DNA of 64,000 nt from Fragilaria radians (Eukaryota > Bacillariophyta > Fragilariophyceae > Fragilariales > Fragilariaceae): contig CAAAJI010000227.1 of the NCBI GenBank assembly GCA_900642245.1, forward strand, positions 1 to 64,000, in the 5' to 3' direction. A program made the translations under genes and the position numbers. The notes under the pieces were generated by a model, which ran no database searches, had not been told where the DNA came from, and was given only the letters and a program-made list of their open reading frames with translations. Positions 1 through 9,829 of the stretch are shown here, piece by piece. Numbering within the stretch: the stretch's first letter is position 1; each line of letters begins with the position of its first letter.

Positions 1-600
1 CTTAGCCCAGCTGTGAAGGAATTGGACTTGAAGCCCTTTAAGAATAATCGGATTCGCAGGTCTTATAAGATGTCTGAGGATATACCACTTCCGCCGCCTC
101 TTCCGTCGGCTCCTCTGGTTCGAAACAAAAAGAAGCCATTGCATGAAAATTTTAGAGCACCTTCCAGCAGACGAAGGATAATGTTCAATTCATTAATGTG
201 TGGACTTTCACCGCTAGTGAAGAATCGAAAAGGATCGGATTTCGAAGGAGAATCTGGTCACGAGCGCGGAAGGAAGAGAGTGCGATTTGAATCCAGAGTT
301 GTCTACCACCAAATTCCACTCACAGATCCTGATACGAAGCATTTACTGTATTATTCTCAAAAGGAGATTGAAGGATTTTTCACACTGAAAAAGATGGAGC
401 AAATGATTCATATGTATACGTTAACTCGCAAGCGCACAGATAGTTTGCAAGCCTCCATTCAAGTCGAATCTGATGTGGAAAAAGCTCCCGCAAAAATTGT
501 TACACATAACCCGCTATTATTGATCCAAGAAGAAGAAACCACAGTGGTTGATCCATTTTGTCAGAAAAGTTTGCTAAGAATGTCAGAAGTGAAAGTATAA
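1..600 (+). CDS. Small VxF-YY family protein, paralogue 1 (5' end open)
   Basis: Unrecognised protein. The frame is open to the window edge, so the gene may start outside; the first in-frame ATG is at 70 and would give 176 residues beginning MSEDIPLPPP. A proline-rich N-terminus is followed by a basic stretch, the segment GLSPLVKNRK, then the core: KRVRF at about 288-302, 19 residues, LYYSQKE, and an amphipathic helix-like stretch (KKMEQMIHMYT). The same blocks, in the same order and spacing, occur in the gene at 1155-1652 on the other strand. The C-terminal third is polar and looks disordered. KRVRF fits the [KR]-x(0,1)-V-x-F docking consensus for protein phosphatase 1; that role is inference. 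No signal peptide or membrane segment is seen. Confidence 0.72.
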   Translation, partial: LSPAVKELDLKPFKNNRIRRSYKMSEDIPLPPPLPSAPLVRNKKKPLHENFRAPSSRRRIMFNSLMCGLSPLVKNRKGSDFEGESGHERGRKRVRFESRVVYHQIPLTDPDTKHLLYYSQKEIEGFFTLKKMEQMIHMYTLTRKRTDSLQASIQVESDVEKAPAKIVTHNPLLLIQEEETTVVDPFCQKSLLRMSEVKV

Positions 601-1154
601 GAAAAGAGATATGAAAGTGATACGCATAATACATAAATGATTTAAATATGAGTAATAAGAATTTATCAGAAGATTAACGGTTTGAAATGGTTTGCGGAAA
701 ATTTTAATAAGTCTGAACGACACGACTTTTCCCTAGAGTAGTCAAGTTGTTTTTGCAATAGGACTGAATCTCGTATTGGAAGTATCTTGGTAAAATCAAG
801 TTGTATTGAACGAAACACTTGAAGCGGACAGCAAGATCGATGTACTTTCCCGCGTTGATGTGCTTATTGAACACATCTACGTTCTTCTTCCGATCTTTCC
901 GATAAACCAACTAGAGAATGATTGCTCAGTTACTTATGTAGTCATTTAGTTGAATATTCAGAAAAATAAATCCATTCTTTATATTTAAATCAATTCGTTA
1001 AGTCTCGAGAAGTTAACCTTTTTGTGATTTATGTCAAGAACAAACTGCATTTATTCAATAGGCAACTGTGCGATTACAATAAGCACACAAATATTTTGCA
1101 AGTAGTCGCCTTGATCTGATATTATATGCAAATGTCACCTTCAGAATATGTGCT
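601..1154. other. Intergenic spacer between convergent paralogues
   Basis: AT-rich spacer between two convergent stops. A reverse-strand open frame at 704-910 starts only at TTG, but a possible splice acceptor (CTAG) lies directly before it, so it could be a last exon of something unrecognised. I see no domain in it. Otherwise nothing was recognised. Confidence 0.4.
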
Positions 1155-1652
1155 CTAACTGCTGAGGCAACCTACTGATATTGAATTTTCACCACTCAAA
1201 CTGAAATTTAATGATGTTTCAGAACATAAGCTAGCGCCATCAAGTGATTCGTCGTCACTGTATTCGAGCTCTAGAGGAGGAGGCGGAGGTGGCGATAGAG
1301 GAGGAAGGTTTAACGAAGACGACGATGTTCGTTTTGAGGCTGTGTACGCTTGTATCATCTTCTCCATTTTGTCCAGCGTTTGGAAGGTAGAATATTCTTT
1401 TTGAGAGTAGTAAAGAATATTTCTTAACTCTTCATCCATTCTAGGAATCTCATGTGTTATGATTTTTGGGTCAAAATGTACTTTCCGTTGTCCATTATTC
1501 GTATGGAGGGAAGGCCTCGGTGAAAAAGGTTGAGCACATTTGCGGCTCCTAACCAATGGCGAAAGCCCTGTAACAGCTGCACGAAACTGGGAGAATAATC
1601 CACTATGTGGAGAAGAAATAGTAGCATTTTGCCGTCTCAAATTGGGTCTCAT
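1155..1652 (-). CDS. Small VxF-YY family protein, paralogue 2
   Basis: Unrecognised 165-residue protein starting at an ATG (1650-1652). It shares with paralogue 1 the block GLSPLVRSRK (residues about 29-38), the core RKVHF (about 56-60), a run ending in EIPRMDEE, then LYYSQKE about 19 residues after the Phe, and DKMEKMIQAYT. The C-terminal part has a polyproline run (PPLSPPPPPP) followed by an acidic, serine-rich tail. It faces paralogue 1 across 554 bp, so the pair looks like an inverted duplication. KVHF fits a PP1 docking motif. There are no membrane segments. The gene is probably real, since the core is conserved at protein level while the flanking regions have diverged. Function unknown. 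Confidence 0.75.
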   Translation of the reverse strand: MRPNLRRQNATISSPHSGLFSQFRAAVTGLSPLVRSRKCAQPFSPRPSLHTNNGQRKVHFDPKIITHEIPRMDEELRNILYYSQKEYSTFQTLDKMEKMIQAYTASKRTSSSSLNLPPLSPPPPPPLELEYSDDESLDGASLCSETSLNFSLSGENSISVGCLSS

Positions 1653-4568
1653 GGTGTACTTGCGTTGCTTGTCTGTGTGAAAAAGTCGGTCTTACGCTTT
1701 GGCAGTTTTAGAAAATTTCGTTTTATGATCACAAGGAGTAGAATCGGTAGGTTTTCTACTCCGACCGTTCGGAGTGTTAACCAACAGATGCGAAGTTTTC
1801 AACGTAATCGTGATTTTTTCCCAATGTGGGTAACTTTTCGAATCGTTTTGTAGGACTCCGTGTATAAATTTGTGTAAATATACCGGGAAAAGGACCATAA
1901 CACATTTATCAACTACACACTCTCGGTTTCGTACAAGTTGATAGTAGTCATGCTCCCTCGGACAGGTACTTAAAAGTTCCAAGAATTATTTGTTCCACAG
2001 TGCGATAGAGCAAATTAAAAATTTGGCTTGCGGTTAGACGAGGAATTTGAATGATGGCTTACTCGATATTTCAGTAGTAGGGTTATAGGAATCATGCATG
2101 TTTTAATGGAATAGGGAATTTTTTCTTCGTCATTGTAACAAAGTATTTCAATGCGTGTTCTTCATTGGCACAATAAAGTAAATGAATCACAATAATACTT
2201 CTATCATCTTTGTTTCCTCATATCGACAGTAATTTATTGAATAAGATATTGCCACATGCTATAACAATTTTCCTGGTTAATTAAATTGCATTCTTACGTT
2301 CTGAATTGATTTATTGAAATCATATGTACTGCTAATATCATACAATATAAAATTGCTTTAAGTCTTACAACACTGACACTTGAAGGCTTTTATTTCTTGA
2401 CTTCTCAACCCTTTACCACGCCGTAGTAGATCAATCAAAAAGGAATACTTCATTAGCAGGAAGAAACTGAATAACAAATATATGATGTAATAGATTACGC
2501 GAGTTCTCTCTACTCGAACACCTAACGAATCACGAACGCTTGACTGAAGACGGCGAATGATATGCTAAGGTTCATGATGTGGCTTATTGATTTGCACTTT
2601 ATACTTTGTTAAATGTATGTTTGTAGTCACGAACCTGGTAATTTAGCAGACTTATTGCTGATTTGGCTTTTTGATTTCTTTAACCAAAGGGATAAGTTAC
2701 TTTATTTCCAAGTTTTAAGTTTATTTCAACGGCTATGAAACGCTTGAAAGATTACATGTCGCATTACACCTAGAATGCTTAGATTGTAAAGGCTTCGGTT
2801 TCCAATGGATAATCCTCTCTTTCAAGGCTGGAATTTTCCTGTTATCGTAAAGTGCCTTCTGTCACTTGAGATAGGCTTGATGTCACGTGGGTACCCTACT
2901 GGAGTTTTGTCAGAGCTATTGTTATTTCTCAAGGATCTTTGACGCTTTGGAGCTTTGCTTATGTATTAGATTATTTGCTTGATGAGATCTCAACGTTCAA
3001 GTTACACTTGCTATGCTGGGGCCTACTCAGATTTTGTCTTCATTACAAACAGACATCCTAGAAAAGGATGAAGTCGCCTTTGATTGATGTAATGATATAT
3101 CGATGATATAAATTTTGTCTTATTCCCACCTCTAAGCTCAGTTTTTCAATTTTTGTTAAGGGCATTATTGCCTATCAGATCTTATTGTCTTTTCATTTTG
3201 TAACGCTTTATTTTTGTTGGTAGGATGCAGCGGCTATCTACATTGTTGTCATCATGTGAATGCATTTACAATGAATGATGGTTATTAGATGGCAATTAGG
3301 CTCTTCAAATATTATTTTCTTTTTACTGGATGTCATTCATGGATAAATAGAAAATTATTAGGAATAATTCATCAATTAGCCTAAACTTTGCCTAATGGCT
3401 TGTCATCACCATGTTCGTACCTGTTCTTAATTTCGAAGCTACATGCATATATTCGTGGAGACACTCTGGGTTGATTTCAGTTTTTTCTTTCTAAGTACCA
3501 TCGGCTTCTATAGCATTTCGTGCAACTGTTAATTTTAAATTTTCTGAGGTTATTATTTTGGCTTATTGTGACTTTATACTGAAGATAGAAAACTTTTCCA
3601 TGACTTTTCTCATCTCTCTCAGCTCTATCAGATGAGTCCAGTCAGGCTTGTCTAATATTTTTGTAATATTTGAAGTTAAAATGTGATTTGAGCTATGCTT
3701 GTCATCATTTCTTTCATGATAAGCTACCTTTTCATGGCTCATTAATTTTAGTTGACAAAGATATGGTCCTATCCAATTTGGTATGCAAAAATATAAGATT
3801 CACTAACTGGAAAACTTTGTGCTTGCTTTTTATTTTTAATCAATCTTCAGTCTTGTTTTGCGTGGTAACTTAAGCTTCATGAGTATTTTCTGTTAATCAT
3901 TATTTTCTCCCTTAGATTACTTGGCAATTTGTGTGTGCGATGAACTAAATGAAATTGTTATTGGACTCATCACATTTCCACATTATGTTGGCCTTGATGC
4001 GCCACAGTAAATGATTTCTGTCGTAATCACCTTTTTCAATTTTTGATATGAGTTAAGTTCTCTAACTTTGATCCCATAATTATTTTTTGGTACAACTGTA
4101 ATAATGGTTATTCCATCATTTTCTATGGGAAAGTATTTGGTATTCATTTTCGACTTTAACTCTAGCGTGCAACTGATGCCATTGCGTTATGGTTTGCAAT
4201 ATTTCAAGTGACAAAGCACATCCATTTCTTTTCTTACAGTATCTAAACCATGGAAACGTTTTGGTTGAACGATAGGGCCTTGTATACTCAACTTTTTATT
4301 GAGTGTACTTTATTGCGGATTTTCTCAAGGTACTCCAACCCAATGTTTGGGTTTCTTTGGAATGGCTACAAAAGGCATTCAACATAATATCTACTAGTTA
4401 GATTGTTTGCTGTTTTGAATGCTTTCTTTATGCAGGATACAAATTGCTACGTCATATACTTCATTGACGCGTAAAGGACAAAGATGATTTGTGTGGAAGA
4501 CGAACCTGAGTTTCCGTAGTCTGCAGTGACGAAATGTTAGTATGCAAGCGGTTTTACTGTCATCCAAG
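1653..4568. other. Long intergenic region, no gene recognised
   Basis: AT-rich sequence with many T-runs and only short open frames. Nothing resembles a known domain on either strand. The end nearest the zinc-finger gene probably holds its promoter and first non-coding exon. Confidence 0.4.
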
Positions 4569-4680
4569 GTTAGTATCTATACATTTTCGAAGAGGAAAAA
4601 CGAGAAAACGAACGGTTAAAATAATGCTCCACGCCATACATATTTTTACGGTTCAATTATAAAAAATTAGTTTCTTTTAG
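4569..4680 (+). other. Probable 5'-UTR intron of the zinc-finger gene
   Basis: A good donor (CCAAG|GTTAGT) at 4568/4569 and a pyrimidine-rich acceptor (TTTCTTTTAG) ending at 4680 bracket 112 nt. The distance to the ATG at 4695 is 14 nt. The length matches the two spliced desaturase introns in this window (107 and 144 nt). This is inferred from splice consensus only. Confidence 0.5.
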
Positions 4681-4694
4681 TCTTTCGACTTACC

Positions 4695-5081
4695 ATGGGT
4701 GGTGGCAATGGACAAAAATCTGCGGCAGCACGTGAACGGAATCAGAAAAAACTTGGAAAGTCAGAAGAAGACCGTAAAGCTGCTGCGTTAAAGGCAGCCA
4801 AGGATGCACAGGCACATAAGTGCCTATTATGCCTCATGACATTTATGATCAATGTCAAACCTCCGACATTGTTGGATCATGTCGTTAAGAAACATCCAGC
4901 GGGAACTGATCCAGCATCTTGTTTTCCCTCGTTGGCAAATTACGATCCAAATACACCTGCGACGGCGGCACCCGCGGCGACGGGGACGGGGGCGGTTTTA
5001 AAACCAAAACCTAAAAAGAAGGAAGACGCGAATCTCGATGATCTACTTTCGGCAGGATTAGGAAAAGTCAAGAAGAAGTGA
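4695..5081 (+). CDS. Zinc-finger protein of the 4F5/zf-met2 type (At2g23090-like)
   Basis: 128 residues. The N-terminus MGGGNGQKSAAARERNQKK is the 4F5/SERF-like basic head, followed by an Ala/Lys-rich helix. A C2H2 finger follows: C43-x2-C46, then H62-x4-H67 inside LLDHVVKKHP. This arrangement is that of the small eukaryotic zinc-binding proteins typified by Arabidopsis At2g23090; their exact role is unsettled. The finger is followed by an Ala/Pro/Gly/Thr linker (residues about 85-105), encoded by a GC-rich stretch (about 4957-4996) that stands out from the AT-rich surroundings, and a Lys-rich tail. The ATG at 4695 follows TTACC and matches the family's usual start. The length is slightly above the family norm because of the linker and tail. 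Confidence 0.9.
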   Translation: MGGGNGQKSAAARERNQKKLGKSEEDRKAAALKAAKDAQAHKCLLCLMTFMINVKPPTLLDHVVKKHPAGTDPASCFPSLANYDPNTPATAAPAATGTGAVLKPKPKKKEDANLDDLLSAGLGKVKKK

Positions 5082-5755
5082 TTATATTGTAATCTCTATT
5101 GATTTTCACTGTATTCTATGATTTTCGTTGGCAATATGAAGCAGAAATGTGCTTTTCTAGAACAGGCAAAACTCTTCATTTCTACCTCCAATTTATTGCA
5201 AAACTCGTGGTATTCTAAATCTGGCTGACTGATGAAGATACAGCAGAGGGCAAACGTTTTATTTCCAGGTATTGTAGTCCACACTTAGATTAGAAAGTAA
5301 GATCTTGTAACCGAATAATTATTTAGAATCCTTGGATTCGATATTATTTACTATCTTTTTACTCTATATGTGACAGAACGCAGGACCCCATAGGTTACTA
5401 GACGTGTCAAATGCTCTACATATGAATTTCTCAACGCGAGATATGCCACAAAACATCCAAGTAACGAAAAGTCATATACCATAAAGTTCAAAGAGCTCAT
5501 TATACATTACAGAGTATGGTGTAGCCCCATTCTAGGGGAGCCCTCATTAAATGACTAGATTTGGCCCCATAGCTTATGTCAAACGATAGAGAAGAAACAA
5601 AGTGGCTTGTTACAAAGGGCAAACAAAAAAAGTCTTGTCGAATGGAAGAGCCCTTTATTGGGAGATCAGAAACTGGTGATCTTTCAAATATTTCATTTCA
5701 GGCGATTGTAGTGGTGTTATTAGCGTAGCAATAGAGGGAGTTGTTTCGAATAGCC
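5082..5755. other. Intergenic spacer
   Basis: AT-rich. The only open frame of note (5096-5284, reverse strand) shows no domain and is probably chance. It likely holds the 3' ends of the two convergent neighbours. Confidence 0.4.
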
Positions 5756-6094
5756 TTACAAAGGACAAATTCTTTGCCGTTTATGCGATACTAGTATTTC
5801 GTCACCAAGACCACAAATGTGATGCTTGCCCAATTGCAACACATCGTGTTCATGTTTCAACAGCTCTTGAATAGTTGCAATCCTTTCGGCATGACGACAT
5901 AGTTTGATCTCAATTTCATAACGCTTTCGAAAGAAGTAAAGATCCTTCCCAGAATAATACATCTTCTCCTTTTCTCTTTTATCGATGATAGGTTGAAAGA
6001 CAGAGATATGCGTCAAGGGAGAGAATGTAACTTTTCTTCGAGTATTCGAGTTTGATGTTTTGTTAAATGATGACATTTTTCCTGAAGGCGACAT
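5756..6094 (-). CDS. Small VxF-YY family protein, paralogue 3
   Basis: Unrecognised protein of 112 residues from the first ATG (6092-6094); the frame is open 14 codons further upstream but only from a TTG. After a Ser/Asn-rich head comes RKVTF, then 20 residues, MYYSGKDLYFF and a basic helix-like region containing CRHAERIATIQELLKHEH. The core spacing matches the other four members of the family in this window. RKVTF fits a PP1 docking motif. It is more diverged from paralogues 1 and 2 than they are from each other, and lacks their GLSPLV block. Function unknown. Confidence 0.65.
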   Translation of the reverse strand: MSPSGKMSSFNKTSNSNTRRKVTFSPLTHISVFQPIIDKREKEKMYYSGKDLYFFRKRYEIEIKLCRHAERIATIQELLKHEHDVLQLGKHHICGLGDEILVSHKRQRICPL

Positions 6095-9000
6095 TGTAGA
6101 CTTTGATTCAAAGGTTTTGGAGAGTGTTTCTTTCAAAAATGTATACTTTAGGTTTGTAATGTTTGGAAGAATGTATGAGCTGTGTCATCAAACCTGGTCG
6201 TTTTCTCCGCGGAGAATTTCTCCGCCAGTGAAACGCTACGGAGCAGTAATGTACCCTTCAAACGTACACGATTGATGTATTTTCTTTTCGGTTCTCTAGA
6301 ACACCTTTCTCATTCGGTTTAATTTGTAGGACTATGATAAAGTTACATGATTTTCTCGAACTAAAATACTACTCGTATATACTAGTAGATAAATTGTGTC
6401 AATCTCCCCAAACCGTCAAAGGAAAAAATTCAAACTTGCAAAATGCTAGTTGTATAAAGAGCCTACTACATTTTAACATTGCCGTCCATGTCAGATTACC
6501 TTGTTTAAAATCATAAAATAGGATTCAAAGTACCATTCTGAAATCTCGTTGCTGAGCTGGCTGTGTAGCCTTGTCATGTGAGCCCATAAAACATATCTCA
6601 CAAATTTTGTGGCGTTGAAACTCATGCTTCACACAACCTCGTTCAGAGAAAAGAGAAATATCTTGTAGACTTCTTCCTCCAATCCTCTCAATGTACTCCT
6701 GTCACAAATTGAATAGATATTGTGGCAATGGAGAGAGGATTGCTCTTACAGAGATGGACTCATCCCTGCAGGGTTGTGCACAGCATCTTTGCCCTCGGAC
6801 TATCCCTCACAAGAATAGAAGCTAGAAACTGTCAATCTCCTCAATTTGCTGCTCCCGATTGTGATGATGCCAAAGCTATCCGTTTGATATTTCTCCTCGT
6901 AAGCCCAAATTACCGTATCATTATCATGTTACTCACAGAATCTCATTCCTGATATCAATTGCCTACCTCCTAACTGAATTCACTGTTAAGTGAATTGCTA
7001 TCATCTGATTTCAAATTCCATGATCGACAAGGCAAAATCACGATCCTAATGATATTCTTCACTCCTGTTACTGCTGCCCCTTCTCATTTGCATAATATCA
7101 ATAAACACTGTGATGAGTTGAATCCTTTGATTTCTGCCTGGCAAAACGTACTGATATTCTTTCTGAGAATTGAATCAAGTATGGAGATATTGTTGTAGAT
7201 ACGTTTGTCGTTAAAATGAGTTCAAGACAGAGCGCATCTCTCTCCTGTTGTACATTTTCTTACCATTTAATCTTTGCTTTAGGCACTTAGCAACATGCAT
7301 ATGCACGTTATCAAAAGCTATTGTATAGCCAAAAATTGCAATTAAAAGAAGCAGATAATTAAGCGTGCATACAACCAAACCTCCAACTATTGTCCAACGG
7401 TTTTGCCGGCAGGCTCTGACTAATCCTTTTTGGTCAATGCTCGTGTTTCCATTTCTATTTCCTTCAACCGCTTAATCAATCCATTTGCTTCCCAGCTCCA
7501 CCCTTGAAGAATTCTCGGTGATTAAGTGATTTAACAAGAAAAACGAAATATCCTTGTAAAATTAGAGGATATTTGATCAAACATGTTCTGGGTCTGTATC
7601 AAGAGCTGAATCAAAGGTTCCAAAACAATGCAAGTTCATCCATCAAACGACATCATTGGGCTAACCCAATTCAGCTCTTCTTGTGAATATACCTTTGCTT
7701 ACCATACTCTTCACCCTTACCAAGTCCATCAATAAATGGCACTGAAGCATCAAGAATTTGAGTTGTTGCGATCAATGGTTTGCTTGCTCACTTGAAGGCA
7801 CGTAGATAAATGTGTGTTATCTGGTACTAAATTTCAGATACCTTACAGTTTGGTACTCGATGATGGCCACGGATTCGTTCGTATTAGTCGTATTTTTGAA
7901 GTAGAAGTACAGCGTTGTCTTTTTTAAAGTAAGTGTGCTATTTCTGAAACTGCTTTAAATCTACTTGACCATACCAGTTTGTACTATACATTTAGGCAGT
8001 GAACAAGTATGATTAAAAAGTGTTGTCAAGTGACTATACAGAAAAATACAAACTTGGTTCTATAACCCCAGAATTGGGTTAAATTATTTTTAGATTGAGC
8101 AAATTGATGTATAAATCTTGTACAGTATTTGAGCCAAGATGCTGGTCAAACCACTGTTAAACGTTTCCATGGAGAATGGAAAAGGGAATTACTTGCAAGA
8201 TAACATACTAAAGTTCTTAGAATATAGTATAATTAGGGATTTTTGAAAACTTTGATATGCTAGAGTTGAGTGGAAAAAGAATGTAGCTTGATTGGGTATG
8301 TGCACAAGACTCTCAAAACCTTTCAAAGTTCCAGAAATATTCAACAAAAAGTATTTGCCTTGAGACTAGATGTCTTGATTGCGAATCTCACTAAGATGAT
8401 ATTGTTATTCTTAAGGTTATGAGAAATCCTCCATGTAGACATATTTGTATCAGGCTCTCAGATGTATTTATGTATTAACATAGAAGATATTACTTACTAA
8501 TTTTACGAGTGAACACAGAGAATACGGATGTCCAGGCAATCAAAAACTTACGAGATTTATATGTTATCCATTAAAGATTTCAATCTTCATTTACAATCTA
8601 CTCTCGGCAGGTGATTCTACTGCGCAGTGTAGCTTTAATTTAGCATCAATAGACTTTTGCAGTTATAATCCCAAAAATAAACTAGCAATGAAAACTTTTA
8701 CCAAAGAATTTTTTGACAATAGATATGAATTTAATCAAGTTTTCCATATACCAATAAAGTATTGTCATGAAATTGAATCTTCAGAAAGTGTTCCAAAGAT
8801 TGTCGCTATCTGTTGAAGAGGCGTTTAATCAATACAGGAAAATGGCAATGCACACTTCCAATACCGCAATTATTTCACACTAGAATTTGAATCAAGAAGA
8901 AATGAATACCTTGAATTTTAGATATGACATCTCTTTGTATTCACTGATGTCACAAGATGCATATTTATGTAATTTGTCATGTTTTCACATGCTGTTATGC

Positions 9001-9719
9001 CAAAATTGTTTGGACTAAAAAAAGATTCATTCAAATCACATTGATCTTGCAAATTATCTACAAATTGACAAACCATTAAGATAAAATAGTTTTCATGAAG
9101 CAACCCACTCATTCCAACATTCAATATGGTCTACGGAAAAGTGCTTATTATGATGGTATCATTGATATTCAAAGGTGTTTAATAATGCAAGCACCAACGA
9201 CTAGTCCTACTTCGAGAAAAGGTACATACCCGTTAGCCGGCTCTGGTATGTCGGTCTGCGTCGGGGCGGAAAACGTTTGGTTATTAGATCTAATATAGTG
9301 TTAATCACGTCTCTTGATCATTGTTGGAAATTTGTGAAAGGAAATTCAATTATGATTTTATTGTGATCTTGATTAACGTAGTTAACTCTGATAAACAAAG
9401 GCCAACCAACTACGACTGTTTCAATCAAAAATTTTACTTGGGTCATTTTCTTTTTTCGAGACTTAAATGTTGAGCGTCTTGAAGATTTGTTAGTTTTTCT
9501 TTAAATTTTTCTCCTGACATCCTGAGGAAGCATGAAGGACAAAATCTCTCTTCGATCTTATTCAAAATGTCTTTAAGCCCCATGAAAGGGCTTGCTATTA
9601 CAAGCCCAAATTAGGAACTAGGGCAATTGAGTTGAAAAAGTTGTAATCGTATTTTTTTTCGCGTCTTTTTTTGTCTTAAACAGTATGGTTAATTCGTTTT
9701 TCAGACTCAATTTCCTTGC
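6095..9719. other. Long gene-poor region
   Basis: About 3.6 kb with no recognisable gene. The stretch around 6650-7200 has higher complexity and several interrupted frames, so it may be an old decayed element, but I could not match it to a family. A short GC-richer patch lies around 9200-9280. The rest is AT-rich without clear signals. Confidence 0.35.
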
Positions 9720-9814
9720 CACAGGACATAAGCCTTCAAGGACGACGAATTGTCATTACCACAAGGACACAGGACATTAGCTTTTGAGGGCATTGAGAGA
9801 CGACGACGAACTGT
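9720..9814 (+). repeat. Imperfect direct repeat in the leader of the RRxS gene
   Basis: CACAGGACATAAGC...GACGACGAATTGT (from 9720) recurs as CACAGGACATTAGC...GACGACGAACTGT (from 9768 to 9814). The two units lie 48 bp apart, directly upstream of the ATG at 9830. They may be transcribed leader or promoter elements. I see no further copies next to them. Confidence 0.5.
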
Positions 9815-9829
9815 GAATGAAACGTCGGG

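Noticed and set aside
704..910. Reverse-strand frame of 68 codons between paralogues 1 and 2
   Set aside because: It starts at TTG, shows no domain and has no second copy to test conservation. A splice acceptor just before it keeps open that it is an exon, but the evidence is too thin for a CDS.
1692..1982. Reverse-strand frame upstream of paralogue 2
   Set aside because: No recognisable composition or domain; lies in the probable promoter of paralogue 2.
3670..3873. Forward frame of 67 codons
   Set aside because: AT-rich chance frame in a T-rich spacer with no supporting features.
6722..7198. Two forward frames of 67-76 codons in the gene-poor region
   Set aside because: No domain. The surroundings may be an old element, but I could not assign it to a family.
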